This document shows, piece by piece, positions 16,404 through 25,728 of a stretch of 64,000 bases of DNA. Source of the stretch: Microcella pacifica. GTDB taxonomy: Bacteria > Actinomycetota > Actinomycetes > Actinomycetales > Microbacteriaceae. Under the pieces are notes generated by a model, which was given only the letters and a program-made list of their open reading frames with translations, searched no databases and was not told the origin of the DNA. Both the position numbers and the translations under genes were made by a program. The stretch covers positions 1 to 64,000 of the forward strand of contig NZ_VIKT02000014.1 of the NCBI RefSeq assembly GCF_009371975.2, given 5' to 3'. How positions within the stretch are numbered: the first letter of the stretch is position 1; each line of letters starts with the position of its first letter.

Positions 16404-16904
16404 ATGCTCTCGCGCCCGTCGCCGCGCAGCCTCCGAGTCGTGACGCTCGCGGCGGGCATCCTCGTCGGCGGCCTCGCCCTTGCCGGCTGTGCCGCCGAAC
16501 GCGACCCGATTCCCACCCCCTCGAGCGACGCTCCCGTCGATCCGGTCGAGCAGCCTCGTGTCACGCCCGGGGTGGTTCCCGAGTTCGTGGAGGGCGGCAC
16601 CGCCGCCGAGAACCTCGACTACTTCGTCTTCCGCCTCGAAGCACTTCTTGCCCAGAACGGTGCGCCCTCCAGCCGCGAGCTCGTCGACGAGCTCGTCTCC
16701 TCGGGCTTCGACAAGGCCGCCATGGAGGTGACCGCCGACACGACCCCGACGGGCCTGCAGGCCGACTCGATCCTCGTGGCCGTGCGCTGGGGCGAGGACT
16801 GCCTGCTGGGCCAGGTGGCCGACGGCGCCGTCGTCGCCGACGATGCGGCTGCCCTGAGCACCGGTCGGTGCCTCGTCGGCCGCACGCTCTCCATAGACTG
16901 GTAG
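16404..16904 (+). CDS. Putative lipoprotein of unknown function
   Basis: A 166-residue exported lipoprotein. The basic n-region and hydrophobic helix end in a lipobox LAGC, with the lipidated Cys at about residue 32. A Pro/Ser/Asp-rich linker follows, then a compact domain of about 110 residues with two cysteines (EDCLLG and GRCLVG) that could form a disulfide outside the cell. Good GGAGG ribosome-binding site before ATG 16404. Its last codons contain the -10 box of ettA, whose start is only 3 bp after this stop. No functional family recognised. Confidence 0.77.
   Translation: MLSRPSPRSLRVVTLAAGILVGGLALAGCAAERDPIPTPSSDAPVDPVEQPRVTPGVVPEFVEGGTAAENLDYFVFRLEALLAQNGAPSSRELVDELVSSGFDKAAMEVTADTTPTGLQADSILVAVRWGEDCLLGQVADGAVVADDAAALSTGRCLVGRTLSIDW
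16894..16899 (+). promoter_or_regulatory. -10 box TAGACT of ettA inside the preceding gene
   Basis: TAGACT overlaps the final Ile-Asp codons of the lipoprotein gene and is followed by 7 nt and the ettA ATG. This fits a leaderless ettA transcript. Confidence 0.55.
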
Positions 16905-16906
16905 CT

Positions 16907-18589
<1,683 letters not shown>

Positions 18590-18632
18590 CCCCGCGCCGG
18601 GGGTGCCGGCAGATCGATCGAAGGGGGAGGGC

Positions 18633-19961
18633 GTGAACCGCATCGCCTACTGGCTCGCGCGCATTCGCGACTCATTCTGGTTCGTCCCCGCCGTGCTCAT
18701 CGCGCTCGCCCTCGCGCTCGCTGAGGCGCTCGTGGCGGTCGACCTGTCGGCGGGCTGGGACTGGCTGCCGCTGCTCGGCGTGGGACCGGACGGAGCGCGG
18801 GGTCTGCTCGCCGCGATCGCGACCTCGATGCTGTCGGCCGCGGCGACGATGTTCTCCATCACGATCGCCGTCCTGGCGCTCACCTCCTCGGCGTACGGTC
18901 CTCGACTCGTGCAGAACTTCATGGCAGACCGAGGAAACCAGCTCGTGCTCGCCGTGCTCGTGTCGAGCTCGCTCTACTCGCTCATGGTGCTGCGGCGCAT
19001 CCGCTCCGGCTCTGAGGCGTTCGTGCCGGAGCTCGCCGTCACGGTGGGTCTCGCCCTCGCCCTCGTCGGCGTGTGCGTGCTCATCTACTTCATCCATCAC
19101 ATCAGTGCGGGCATCCAGATCGCCAACCTCGCCGGGGGAGTGCGCCGAGAGCTGGCGGGTCGCCTCGCGGACCAGTATCCAGCGACGGCGGATGCGCGTC
19201 GTCGGCCCGCGGACTCGTGGCCGAGCGGCGGCGTCGCCCGCGAGGCGCTCGCCGACGCGGACGGATACGTGACGAGCGTCGCGCTCGACGATCTGGTCTC
19301 GGCCGCGACGCGCCACGAGGGACGAGTGGACGTGCTGGTGCACCCCGGGACGTTCGTCTGCAGGGGCGACGTGATCGCCCTCGTGACCGTGGAAGCCGAC
19401 GCCGAACACGACGATGCTGAACGCGAGCGGGCGACGGCCGAGGAGCGGCTCGAGCAGCTGTGCCGGGCGACCGTGGGCCGGGTGTCGATCGGTGACCAGC
19501 GCACGCCGTATCAGGATGTGGAGCACCTCGCGCGGCAGCTCGTCGACGTCGCTGCCCGGTCGCTGAGCCCGGGAGTAAATGACCCGTACACGGCGCTCAA
19601 CGCCATCGACGCGCTCAGCGCGGCCATCGCGCCGACCGCGGCTCGGCCGGATCCCCACCCGGTGCTCGTCGACGACGACGGGGTGGCGCGCACGCGAGCG
19701 TCGAGCCGCGCGTGGATCGAGCTCGTCGTCGACACGATCGACACCCTGCGGGGCTATGCCTCGACGCAACCGGTCGTGGGCGAGCGTCTGCTCGACTGCG
19801 CCGGGCGTCTGCTGAGGCGCACGACCGATCTCGAAAGGCGAGCCGCTCTGCTCGCGGCGGCGGATCGCGTCGTCGAAGGTGCGGACACCTCCGCGCTCCT
19901 GCCGCACGACCTCGAGCGATTGAAGGCGGCCCGCAACGCCCTGGAGAGGAGAACCTCATGA
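18633..19961 (+). CDS. DUF2254 family membrane protein
   Basis: A 442-residue inner-membrane protein with four transmembrane helices in the first 150 residues, followed by a soluble C-terminal region. The family-typical SLSPGVNDPYTALNAID block lies in the C-terminal half. The molecular function of DUF2254 is unknown. GTG start at 18633 is preceded by a strong GGGGGAGG. The stop overlaps the following thioesterase start by 4 bp (ATGA), so the two are co-translated. Confidence 0.88.
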   Translation: MNRIAYWLARIRDSFWFVPAVLIALALALAEALVAVDLSAGWDWLPLLGVGPDGARGLLAAIATSMLSAAATMFSITIAVLALTSSAYGPRLVQNFMADRGNQLVLAVLVSSSLYSLMVLRRIRSGSEAFVPELAVTVGLALALVGVCVLIYFIHHISAGIQIANLAGGVRRELAGRLADQYPATADARRRPADSWPSGGVAREALADADGYVTSVALDDLVSAATRHEGRVDVLVHPGTFVCRGDVIALVTVEADAEHDDAERERATAEERLEQLCRATVGRVSIGDQRTPYQDVEHLARQLVDVAARSLSPGVNDPYTALNAIDALSAAIAPTAARPDPHPVLVDDDGVARTRASSRAWIELVVDTIDTLRGYASTQPVVGERLLDCAGRLLRRTTDLERRAALLAAADRVVEGADTSALLPHDLERLKAARNALERRTS

Positions 19962-20419
19962 CTCGACTGCACGTGCCGGTGCCCGTGCGCTGGAGCGATC
20001 TGGACGCCTACGAGCACGTCAACAACGCGCGCATGCTCACCCTCCTCGAGGAGGCACGCATCGCGGCATTCTGGAGCGACCCGGCGGGCGGTGCGCCGAC
20101 CGCCGTGCTGGAGACCGGCCCTGGTGCTCCGTCGATAACGCTCGTCGCCGGTCAGCGCATCGAGTACCTCGCACCAATCCCCTTCCACCGCGAACCGCTC
20201 GACGTGGAACTGTGGATCGGCCGGCTCGGGGGCGCGAGTCTCGAGGTCTGCTACGAGATCTTCAGCCCACCCGGTGTCGAGCCCAGAACGCTCTATACGC
20301 GCGCGGCGACGACGATCGTTCTCGTGGATCGCGCCTCAGGGTCCCCGCGCAAGCTGAGCGATGGGGCCCGCGAGGCCTGGCAGCCCTACGTCGAAACGCC
20401 GATCGCCTTCCGCGACTGA
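19958..20419 (+). CDS. Hotdog-fold acyl-CoA thioesterase
   Basis: A 153-residue single hotdog-domain protein of the 4-hydroxybenzoyl-CoA/YbgC-type thioesterase family, expected to cleave acyl-CoA thioesters in the cytosol. The N-terminal block RWSDLDAYEHVNNARM carries the conserved catalytic Asp followed by HVNN, and a beta-strand RIEYLAPIPFH follows. GGAGAGGAG precedes the ATG, which overlaps the DUF2254 stop. It converges with the lysE-like gene, 2 bp apart. Substrate chain length cannot be inferred. Confidence 0.9.
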   Translation: MTRLHVPVPVRWSDLDAYEHVNNARMLTLLEEARIAAFWSDPAGGAPTAVLETGPGAPSITLVAGQRIEYLAPIPFHREPLDVELWIGRLGGASLEVCYEIFSPPGVEPRTLYTRAATTIVLVDRASGSPRKLSDGAREAWQPYVETPIAFRD

Positions 20420-20421
20420 CC

Positions 20422-21054
20422 TCAGCTACTGGGGGCGGTGAACGCAAGCGTGCCGCCGAGACCGATGAGCAATCCGCCGCCGACGCCCGACAGCGTCGAG
20501 AGCCGCCGGGGTGACCGTGCGAACCATGCTCGGGCGGTGCCCGCTGCGTAGGCCCATGCGCTGTCACTGATGATGGCGATCGTGAGGAACACGCCACCGA
20601 GCAGCAGCATCTGCGCCCACGGCGCGCCCGCCGCCGGGGTGACGAACTGCGGCAGCACGGCGAGGAAGAACGCGATCGTCTTGGGGTTGGTGAACCCGAC
20701 GATGAACCCTTCGCGCACCAGCTTCAGCGACGATGCTGGCGCGAGCGGCGCCGTCTGCACGTGCGCATGCCGATGCCGGATCGCCTGCACCCCCAACCAG
20801 ACCAGGTAGGCGGCACCCGCCAATTTGATGATCGTGAAGGCGACGACCGACGAGGTGACGATCGCACCCACCCCGAACGCGACCGCGACGACCACGGGAA
20901 CGGTGCCGAGGGTGTTGCCGACGACGCTGAGGACGCCCGCGCGGCGCCCGAGGGCGAGGGAGCGACCGATCGCGAAGAGCACGCTCGAGCCCGGAATGAC
21001 GATGAGGATGAGCGAGGCGAGCATGAAGGCGAGCAGCGTGTCGACGGGGATCAT
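20422..21054 (-). CDS. LysE-family amino-acid exporter
   Basis: A 210-residue membrane protein with about six helices. The family signatures are the N-terminal ...LIVIPGSSVLFAIGRSLALG stretch and GFIVGFTNPKTIAFFLAVLPQFV in the middle. RhtB/LysE transporters export amino acids such as lysine, threonine or homoserine lactone. The ATG at 21054 is 9 bases after the tesB stop, so it is probably the second gene of a tesB-lysE transcript. Cargo unknown. Confidence 0.92.
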   Translation of the reverse strand: MIPVDTLLAFMLASLILIVIPGSSVLFAIGRSLALGRRAGVLSVVGNTLGTVPVVVAVAFGVGAIVTSSVVAFTIIKLAGAAYLVWLGVQAIRHRHAHVQTAPLAPASSLKLVREGFIVGFTNPKTIAFFLAVLPQFVTPAAGAPWAQMLLLGGVFLTIAIISDSAWAYAAGTARAWFARSPRRLSTLSGVGGGLLIGLGGTLAFTAPSS

Positions 21055-21063
21055 GCCGGCGAC

Positions 21064-21948
21064 TTACTGCACGCCGGGCACGCGCACCATGCCCTCTTGC
21101 GCGACCGAGGCCACGAGCATCCCGTCGTGCGTGAAGATGCGCCCCGTCGACAGGCCGCGCCCGCCGATCGCGTTGGGGGATTCCTGCACGTACAGCAGCC
21201 ATTCGTCGACGCGGGCGAAGCGGTGCCACCACATGGCGTGGTCGAGGCTCGCCATCTTGAGGCCCGGGGTCGACCAGCCGAGGCCGTGCCGGCGCAGGAT
21301 CGGCTCGAGGATCGAGTAGTCGCTCGCGTAGGCGAGGGCGGCGCGGTGCAGATTCTCGTCGTCCGGGAGGCGCTCGAGGCACTTCAGCCAGACGGCCTGG
21401 TGCGCGACCTGGTCGCCGCTCGCGTGCAGGTACACGGGCGTATCGACGTGGCGCATGTCGAAGGGGCGGCCCTTCGCCCAGTACTGCGCGGCGGGGTGAT
21501 CGATGGCGCCGAGGATGTCGGCGGCGCTCGGCAGCGATTCCGGCGCGGGCACGTCGATCGGCATCGCCGCCTGGTGCTCGAGCCCGGGGTCGTCGTCCTG
21601 GAAGCTCGCGATCATCGACAGGATCGGGCGGCCGTCCTGATAGGCCTGCGTGCGGCGCGTCGAGAACGAGCGACCGTCGTGGATGCGGTCGACCGAGAAC
21701 GTGATCGGCTGGTCGATGTCGCCGGGCCGGAGGAAGTAGCCGTGCATGGAGTGGATGAAGCGGTCAGGCTCGACCGTGCGCATGGCCGAGAGCACGGCCT
21801 GGGCCATGACCTGGCCGCCGAATACGCGCCGCTGCGGCGTCCACAGGCTCGGCGCGGTGAAGATGTCCTCGCTCGTGCGCGCCCCCGTGTCGGTGAGCGT
21901 GAGGGCGGCGAGGAGGTCGGCGACGGGGTCGCGAGGCGCATCAGTCAT
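21064..21948 (-). CDS. tesB: Acyl-CoA thioesterase II
   Basis: A 294-residue double-hotdog thioesterase that hydrolyses medium- to long-chain acyl-CoA. Family blocks are RRVFGGQVMAQA, SMHGYFLRPGD and, in the second hotdog, YASDYSIL, SLDHAMWWHR and VASVAQEGM, which hold the Asp and Gln of the E. coli-type triad (the Thr position appears to be Ser). It diverges from the 21969 gene across only 20 bp, and a TAGACT box 7 nt upstream of its ATG suggests leaderless transcription. Confidence 0.94.
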   Translation of the reverse strand: MTDAPRDPVADLLAALTLTDTGARTSEDIFTAPSLWTPQRRVFGGQVMAQAVLSAMRTVEPDRFIHSMHGYFLRPGDIDQPITFSVDRIHDGRSFSTRRTQAYQDGRPILSMIASFQDDDPGLEHQAAMPIDVPAPESLPSAADILGAIDHPAAQYWAKGRPFDMRHVDTPVYLHASGDQVAHQAVWLKCLERLPDDENLHRAALAYASDYSILEPILRRHGLGWSTPGLKMASLDHAMWWHRFARVDEWLLYVQESPNAIGGRGLSTGRIFTHDGMLVASVAQEGMVRVPGVQ

Positions 21949-21968
21949 CCGTCGTAGTCTAGAGAGCG
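21949..21968. promoter_or_regulatory. 20-bp bidirectional promoter gap with overlapping -10 boxes
   Basis: The plus strand reads TAGTCT at 21955-21960, 8 nt before the ATG at 21969. The minus strand reads TAGACT over 21956-21961, 7 nt before the ATG at 21948. Five base pairs are shared. Both -35 regions would lie inside the opposing coding sequence, and both mRNAs would be leaderless or nearly so. Confidence 0.6.
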
Positions 21969-22637
21969 ATGAACGACTCGTTCACCCTCCCCACCGCCGC
22001 TGCTGCACAGGATCTCGCCGTGCTGCTCGGGCGTGCCGCGCGCCTCGACGATGCGGCGGCCGTGCGCCTCATCGCCGACTCGGGGGTGCTGGCCATGTAC
22101 GTCGCCGTCATCACGCCCAAGGGCCTGCTCGACCGTGGCCCGACCGTGCTGGGCCTGCGCACGACCGCCCTGCTCGACGGCTCCTTCGATGCGGTCGTGC
22201 CGATCGCGTCGCTGCAGGCGAGAGTGGATGCTGCGCTCACGTCTGCCGCGGAGGGCCCCGTCGTCGTGCGCGTGCCGACCGCCGTGCACACCGTCGTGTG
22301 GGCCGGCATCTCGCCGCCCCGCGGGGGCTGGCAGCGGATGGCCCCCCTCGACCCTGCGCCGCTCGCGGCCGCCGCTCGTGCGGGCATCGAAGAGGTCGCC
22401 GCGACGATTCCTGAGAACACGGGGGAGCAGATCGTGCACCGCGTGCGCTCGGAGGTGTGGGGCCGCCCGCTCGAGGGTCACGACCACCTTCCCGCGGGTG
22501 TCGCGTTCGCAGCCGAGGCCCTCGGGTTCCTCGGCGAGGACCCCGTGCAGCAGTTCGCCTCCGGACCGTGGATTCGCCTGAGCACGCAGCGCGGCCACGT
22601 GCTCGTCAAGCAGGGCGGCTGGTCGCTCGGAGGCTGA
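21969..22637 (+). CDS. Hypothetical cytosolic protein
   Basis: A 222-residue Ala-rich protein without signal peptide, membrane helix or cysteine. Codon use and composition fit a real gene, and its start is fixed by the neighbouring divergent ATG and -10 box. Visible blocks such as VWAGISPPRGGWQR and the C-terminal FASGPWIRLSTQRGHVLVKQG look conserved but match no family I can name. Possibly co-regulated with tesB through the shared promoter. It converges with the flavoprotein gene, 20 bp apart. Function unknown. Confidence 0.75.
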   Translation: MNDSFTLPTAAAAQDLAVLLGRAARLDDAAAVRLIADSGVLAMYVAVITPKGLLDRGPTVLGLRTTALLDGSFDAVVPIASLQARVDAALTSAAEGPVVVRVPTAVHTVVWAGISPPRGGWQRMAPLDPAPLAAAARAGIEEVAATIPENTGEQIVHRVRSEVWGRPLEGHDHLPAGVAFAAEALGFLGEDPVQQFASGPWIRLSTQRGHVLVKQGGWSLGG

Positions 22638-22657
22638 GCCGCCCTCTCTCGGCGAAG

Positions 22658-24310
22658 TTAGAGGCGCGCGATCGCGCGGCCCGCGCGCAGGCCCGAGTGC
22701 AGGCACCCGCCGAGGAAGGTGCCCTCGAGGGAGCGATAGCCGTGCACGCCGCCGCCGCCGAAGCCCGCCGCCTCACCGACCGCGTACAGGCCGGGCAGCA
22801 CCTCGCCGCTGGTCGTGAGCGCGCGTGAGTCGAGGTCGGTCTGGATGCCGCCGAGGCTCTTGCGCGTGAGCACGTGCAGCCGCACGGCGATGAGCGGGCC
22901 GTGCTTCGGGTCGCTCAGGCGGTGCGGCGCGGCGACGCGGATGAGCTTGTCGCCCCGGTAGGCCCGAGCACCGCGGATCGCCGTGAGCTGGGCGTCTTTG
23001 CCGAACCCGTTGTCGAGCATCCGATCACGCGCCTCGATCTCGTGGCACACGCGGGCACCGTCGAGCGGGGCATCCGGTTCGAGGGCGCGCATGCGCTCGA
23101 TGAGCTCGTCCTTCGTGTCGGCGACGATGAAGTCGGCACCGAGCCGCTTGAACGCTTCGACGGGCTCCGTCGCGCCCTTGCCGAGCCGCTGGCGCAGCAG
23201 CTCGCGCACGCTGCGGCCCGTGAGATCGGGGTTCTGCTCGCTGCCACTGAGCGCGAACTCCTTCTCGATGATCGACTGCGTCGTGACGAACCAGCTGTGG
23301 TCGTAGCCGGTGTGCCGCAGGTAGTCGAGGGTGCCGAGGGTGTCGAAGCCCGGGAAGAGCGGTGCGGGCAGCCGGCGCCCGGTCGCGTCGAGCCACAGGC
23401 TCGAGGGGCCGGGCAGGATGCGAATGCCGTGGCGCTCCCACACGGGGCTGTGGTTCTGGATGCCCTCCACGTAGTGCCACATGCGGTCGCCGTTGATCAG
23501 GCGCGCGCCGGCCGTCTCGGCGATGCCGAGCCCGCGCCCGTCGACGTGCGCCGGCACCCCGCTGATCATGTGCGCCGGGGGAGTGCCGAGCCGCTCGGGC
23601 CACGCCGCGCGCACGAGGTCGTGGTTGCCGCCGATGCCGCCCGTGGCGACGACGACCGCGTCGGCGGTGAGGGCGAAGTCGCCGACGACGTCGCGGTTCG
23701 AGGCGACGCCGCGCTCGGCGTCGTCGGGGGCGAGCACGCTGCCGCTCGTGCCGGTCACGCGACCGTCGGTGACGGTGAGGGCGTCGACGCGGTGCCGGAA
23801 GAGGAGCGTCACGAGACCCTCGTCGACGCCGCGGCGCACGGCCTGGATGAACGGTTCGAGGATTCCCGGGCCGGTGCCCCACACGATGTGGAAGCGCGGC
23901 ACCGAGTTGCCGGGCCCCGTGGCGGTGTCGCCGCCGCGCTCGGCCCAGCCGACGACGGGGAAGAACCGCACGCCCTTCGCACGCAGCCACGACCTCTTCT
24001 CGCCCGCGGCGAAGTCGAGGTACGACTCGGCCCACTGCCGGGCGTGGTCGTCCTCCGGTCGGTCGAATCCGGCCGTGGCGGCCCAGTCCTGCTGGGCGAG
24101 CTCGATCGAGTCCCGGATGCCCATCCGTCGCTGCTCGGGGCTGTCGACGAGGAACACCCCGCCGAACGACCACCACGCCTGCCCGCCGAACGTCGCCTCG
24201 GGCTCCTGGTCGACGATCGTGACGCGCTTGCCGGCCTCCACGAGCTCGGCGGCGGCCACGAGCCCGGCGAGGCCCGCGCCGATGACGATCGCGTCGGAGC
24301 GTCCGGTCAC
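22658..24310 (-). CDS. FAD-dependent dehydrogenase, 3-ketosteroid dehydrogenase-like
   Basis: A 550-residue flavoprotein of the fumarate reductase/KstD-like FAD_binding_2 family. The N-terminal Rossmann motif GAGLAGLVAAAELVEAGK binds FAD, and the C-terminal GLYAVGEAAGFGGGGVHGY block completes the site. An ATGGIGG motif lies mid-protein. It would catalyse a flavin-linked dehydrogenation; steroid specificity is not demonstrated. The GTG start overlaps the globin stop by 4 bp, so it is translated with the globin. An upstream-extended reading frame was not accepted because it runs through the globin gene in another frame. Confidence 0.9.
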   Translation of the reverse strand: MTGRSDAIVIGAGLAGLVAAAELVEAGKRVTIVDQEPEATFGGQAWWSFGGVFLVDSPEQRRMGIRDSIELAQQDWAATAGFDRPEDDHARQWAESYLDFAAGEKRSWLRAKGVRFFPVVGWAERGGDTATGPGNSVPRFHIVWGTGPGILEPFIQAVRRGVDEGLVTLLFRHRVDALTVTDGRVTGTSGSVLAPDDAERGVASNRDVVGDFALTADAVVVATGGIGGNHDLVRAAWPERLGTPPAHMISGVPAHVDGRGLGIAETAGARLINGDRMWHYVEGIQNHSPVWERHGIRILPGPSSLWLDATGRRLPAPLFPGFDTLGTLDYLRHTGYDHSWFVTTQSIIEKEFALSGSEQNPDLTGRSVRELLRQRLGKGATEPVEAFKRLGADFIVADTKDELIERMRALEPDAPLDGARVCHEIEARDRMLDNGFGKDAQLTAIRGARAYRGDKLIRVAAPHRLSDPKHGPLIAVRLHVLTRKSLGGIQTDLDSRALTTSGEVLPGLYAVGEAAGFGGGGVHGYRSLEGTFLGGCLHSGLRAGRAIARL

Positions 24311-24720
24311 GGAGTCTCCTCGAAGGTGTTGACCATGGCGTGCGCGGCGCGCTCCAGATACTCCCACAGGGCGGCCTCGTGCATCGGGGAGAGCTCGAGC
24401 TCGTCGACCGCGACCCGCATGTGGGCGAGCCACCGGTCGCGCGCCTCCGGGTTGACGTGGAACGACGCGTGGCGCATCCGCAACCGTGGGTGGCCGCGCT
24501 GCTCGCTGTAGGTGGTCGGCCCGCCCCAGTACTGCTCGAGGAACGCGGTGAGGCGCCACACGGCGCCCTCCAGGTCATCGTCGGGGTACATGGGCCTCAG
24601 CACCTCGTCCTCCCGGATGCCTTCGTAGAAGCGCCGCACGAGCTTCTCGAACGTCGCGTGGCCGCCCACCTGCTCGAAGAACGGATCCGGCGGGCCGACG
24701 GGGATCGAGGAGGGGCTCAC
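24307..24720 (-). CDS. glbO: Truncated haemoglobin, group II (trHbO-like)
   Basis: A 137-residue 2-over-2 globin. Group II features include GGHATFEKLVRRFYEGI at helix B, the YPDDDLEGA turn, FLEQYWGGPTTY with the distal Tyr/Trp region, and the proximal His in LRMRHASFHV. It binds O2 or NO at haem and can assist O2 delivery or NO/peroxide detoxification. GTG start with 4-bp overlap to the mscS stop upstream; its own stop overlaps the flavoprotein start. The tight mscS-glbO-flavoprotein arrangement hints that the globin supplies oxygen or electrons to the flavoenzyme (inference). Confidence 0.93.
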   Translation of the reverse strand: MSPSSIPVGPPDPFFEQVGGHATFEKLVRRFYEGIREDEVLRPMYPDDDLEGAVWRLTAFLEQYWGGPTTYSEQRGHPRLRMRHASFHVNPEARDRWLAHMRVAVDELELSPMHEAALWEYLERAAHAMVNTFEETP

Positions 24721-25694
24721 GAGCGCGACTCGTCGTCGGGCAGCGGGACGGGCTTCGTGCGCGGGGAGCCCTTGCGCGGGGCTGTGCGGTCGAGGCCGTC
24801 CATGACGACGCGGTTGAGCGCGGGCAGGCTCACACCCATGTCGTCGAGCGCGAGCTTGAGGCGCAGCCGCAGCTCACGCGCGATCTCGAACTGGTCGGCG
24901 GTGCGCACCTTCATGACGAGCCGAACGACGAGGGCTTCCGCAGAGATCGACTCGATACCCCAGATCTCGGGGGTCTCGAGCACCTTGCGCTTCCATACCG
25001 GGTCGTCGGACATCGCGATGGCCGTCGTCAGCAGGACGTCCTCGACGGCGTGCACGTCGCTCGTGTACGGCACGGGCAGATCGATGATGACGCGCGCCCA
25101 GCCCTGCGACTTGTTGCCGACGCGCAGGATCTCGCCGTTGCGCACGAACCACAGCGTGCCGTTGACATCGCGCACCTGGGTCACCCGCACGCCGACATTC
25201 TCGACGACACCGATCGCCTCGCCGAGATCGACGATGTCGCCGACGCCCAGCTGGTCTTCGAACACCATGAACAGCCCGTTGAGCATGTCTTTGACGACGC
25301 TCTGCGCGCCGAAGCCCAGCGCGGCGCCGAGAATGCCCGCCGAGGCGATGAGCGCCGTGACCGAGAAGTTGAGCTCGCTGAGCACGAGCACGAAGGCGAC
25401 CGAGACGATCGCCCACGTGACGAGGTTGCGCATGACGCTGCCCATCGTGCGCGTGCGCTGGACGACGCGCACGGCGTGCAGCGGCGAGGCAGAGATCTCG
25501 GTCGTGTGCTCGACGTTCTGAGCCTTCTTGACGCCGTACACGACCCGATCGACGACGCGACCGATCACGATGAGCAGGATCCACCGCAAGATCACGGCGC
25601 CAACGATGACAGCGATGATGCGCAGCGGAGCCTCGTAGGTGACGGCGAAGCTGACGAGGTTCTGCCAGACACTGGCCCAGTCGATGTCGTTCAT
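24717..25694 (-). CDS. mscS: Small-conductance mechanosensitive channel (MscS family)
   Basis: A 325-residue inner-membrane channel that opens on hypo-osmotic shock. Two or three N-terminal helices precede the pore helix SAGILGAALGFGAQSVVKDMLNG, followed by the beta-domain GDIVDLGEAIGVVENVGVR and the alpha/beta vestibule. A basic Pro-rich tail follows. ATG at 25694 with TAGGCT on the minus strand 9 nt upstream. First gene of the coupled mscS-glbO-flavoprotein operon. Confidence 0.92.
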   Translation of the reverse strand: MNDIDWASVWQNLVSFAVTYEAPLRIIAVIVGAVILRWILLIVIGRVVDRVVYGVKKAQNVEHTTEISASPLHAVRVVQRTRTMGSVMRNLVTWAIVSVAFVLVLSELNFSVTALIASAGILGAALGFGAQSVVKDMLNGLFMVFEDQLGVGDIVDLGEAIGVVENVGVRVTQVRDVNGTLWFVRNGEILRVGNKSQGWARVIIDLPVPYTSDVHAVEDVLLTTAIAMSDDPVWKRKVLETPEIWGIESISAEALVVRLVMKVRTADQFEIARELRLRLKLALDDMGVSLPALNRVVMDGLDRTAPRKGSPRTKPVPLPDDESRS

Positions 25695-25728
25695 GTGCCG
25701 CTCAGCCTACTCAGGCCGGTCAGAGAGC

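Noticed and set aside
16175-16600. 141-codon minus-strand frame across the lipoprotein 5' end
   Set aside because: Upstream of about 16270 it is antisense to a convincing lipoprotein with signal peptide and ribosome-binding site. Only the last codons may be real.
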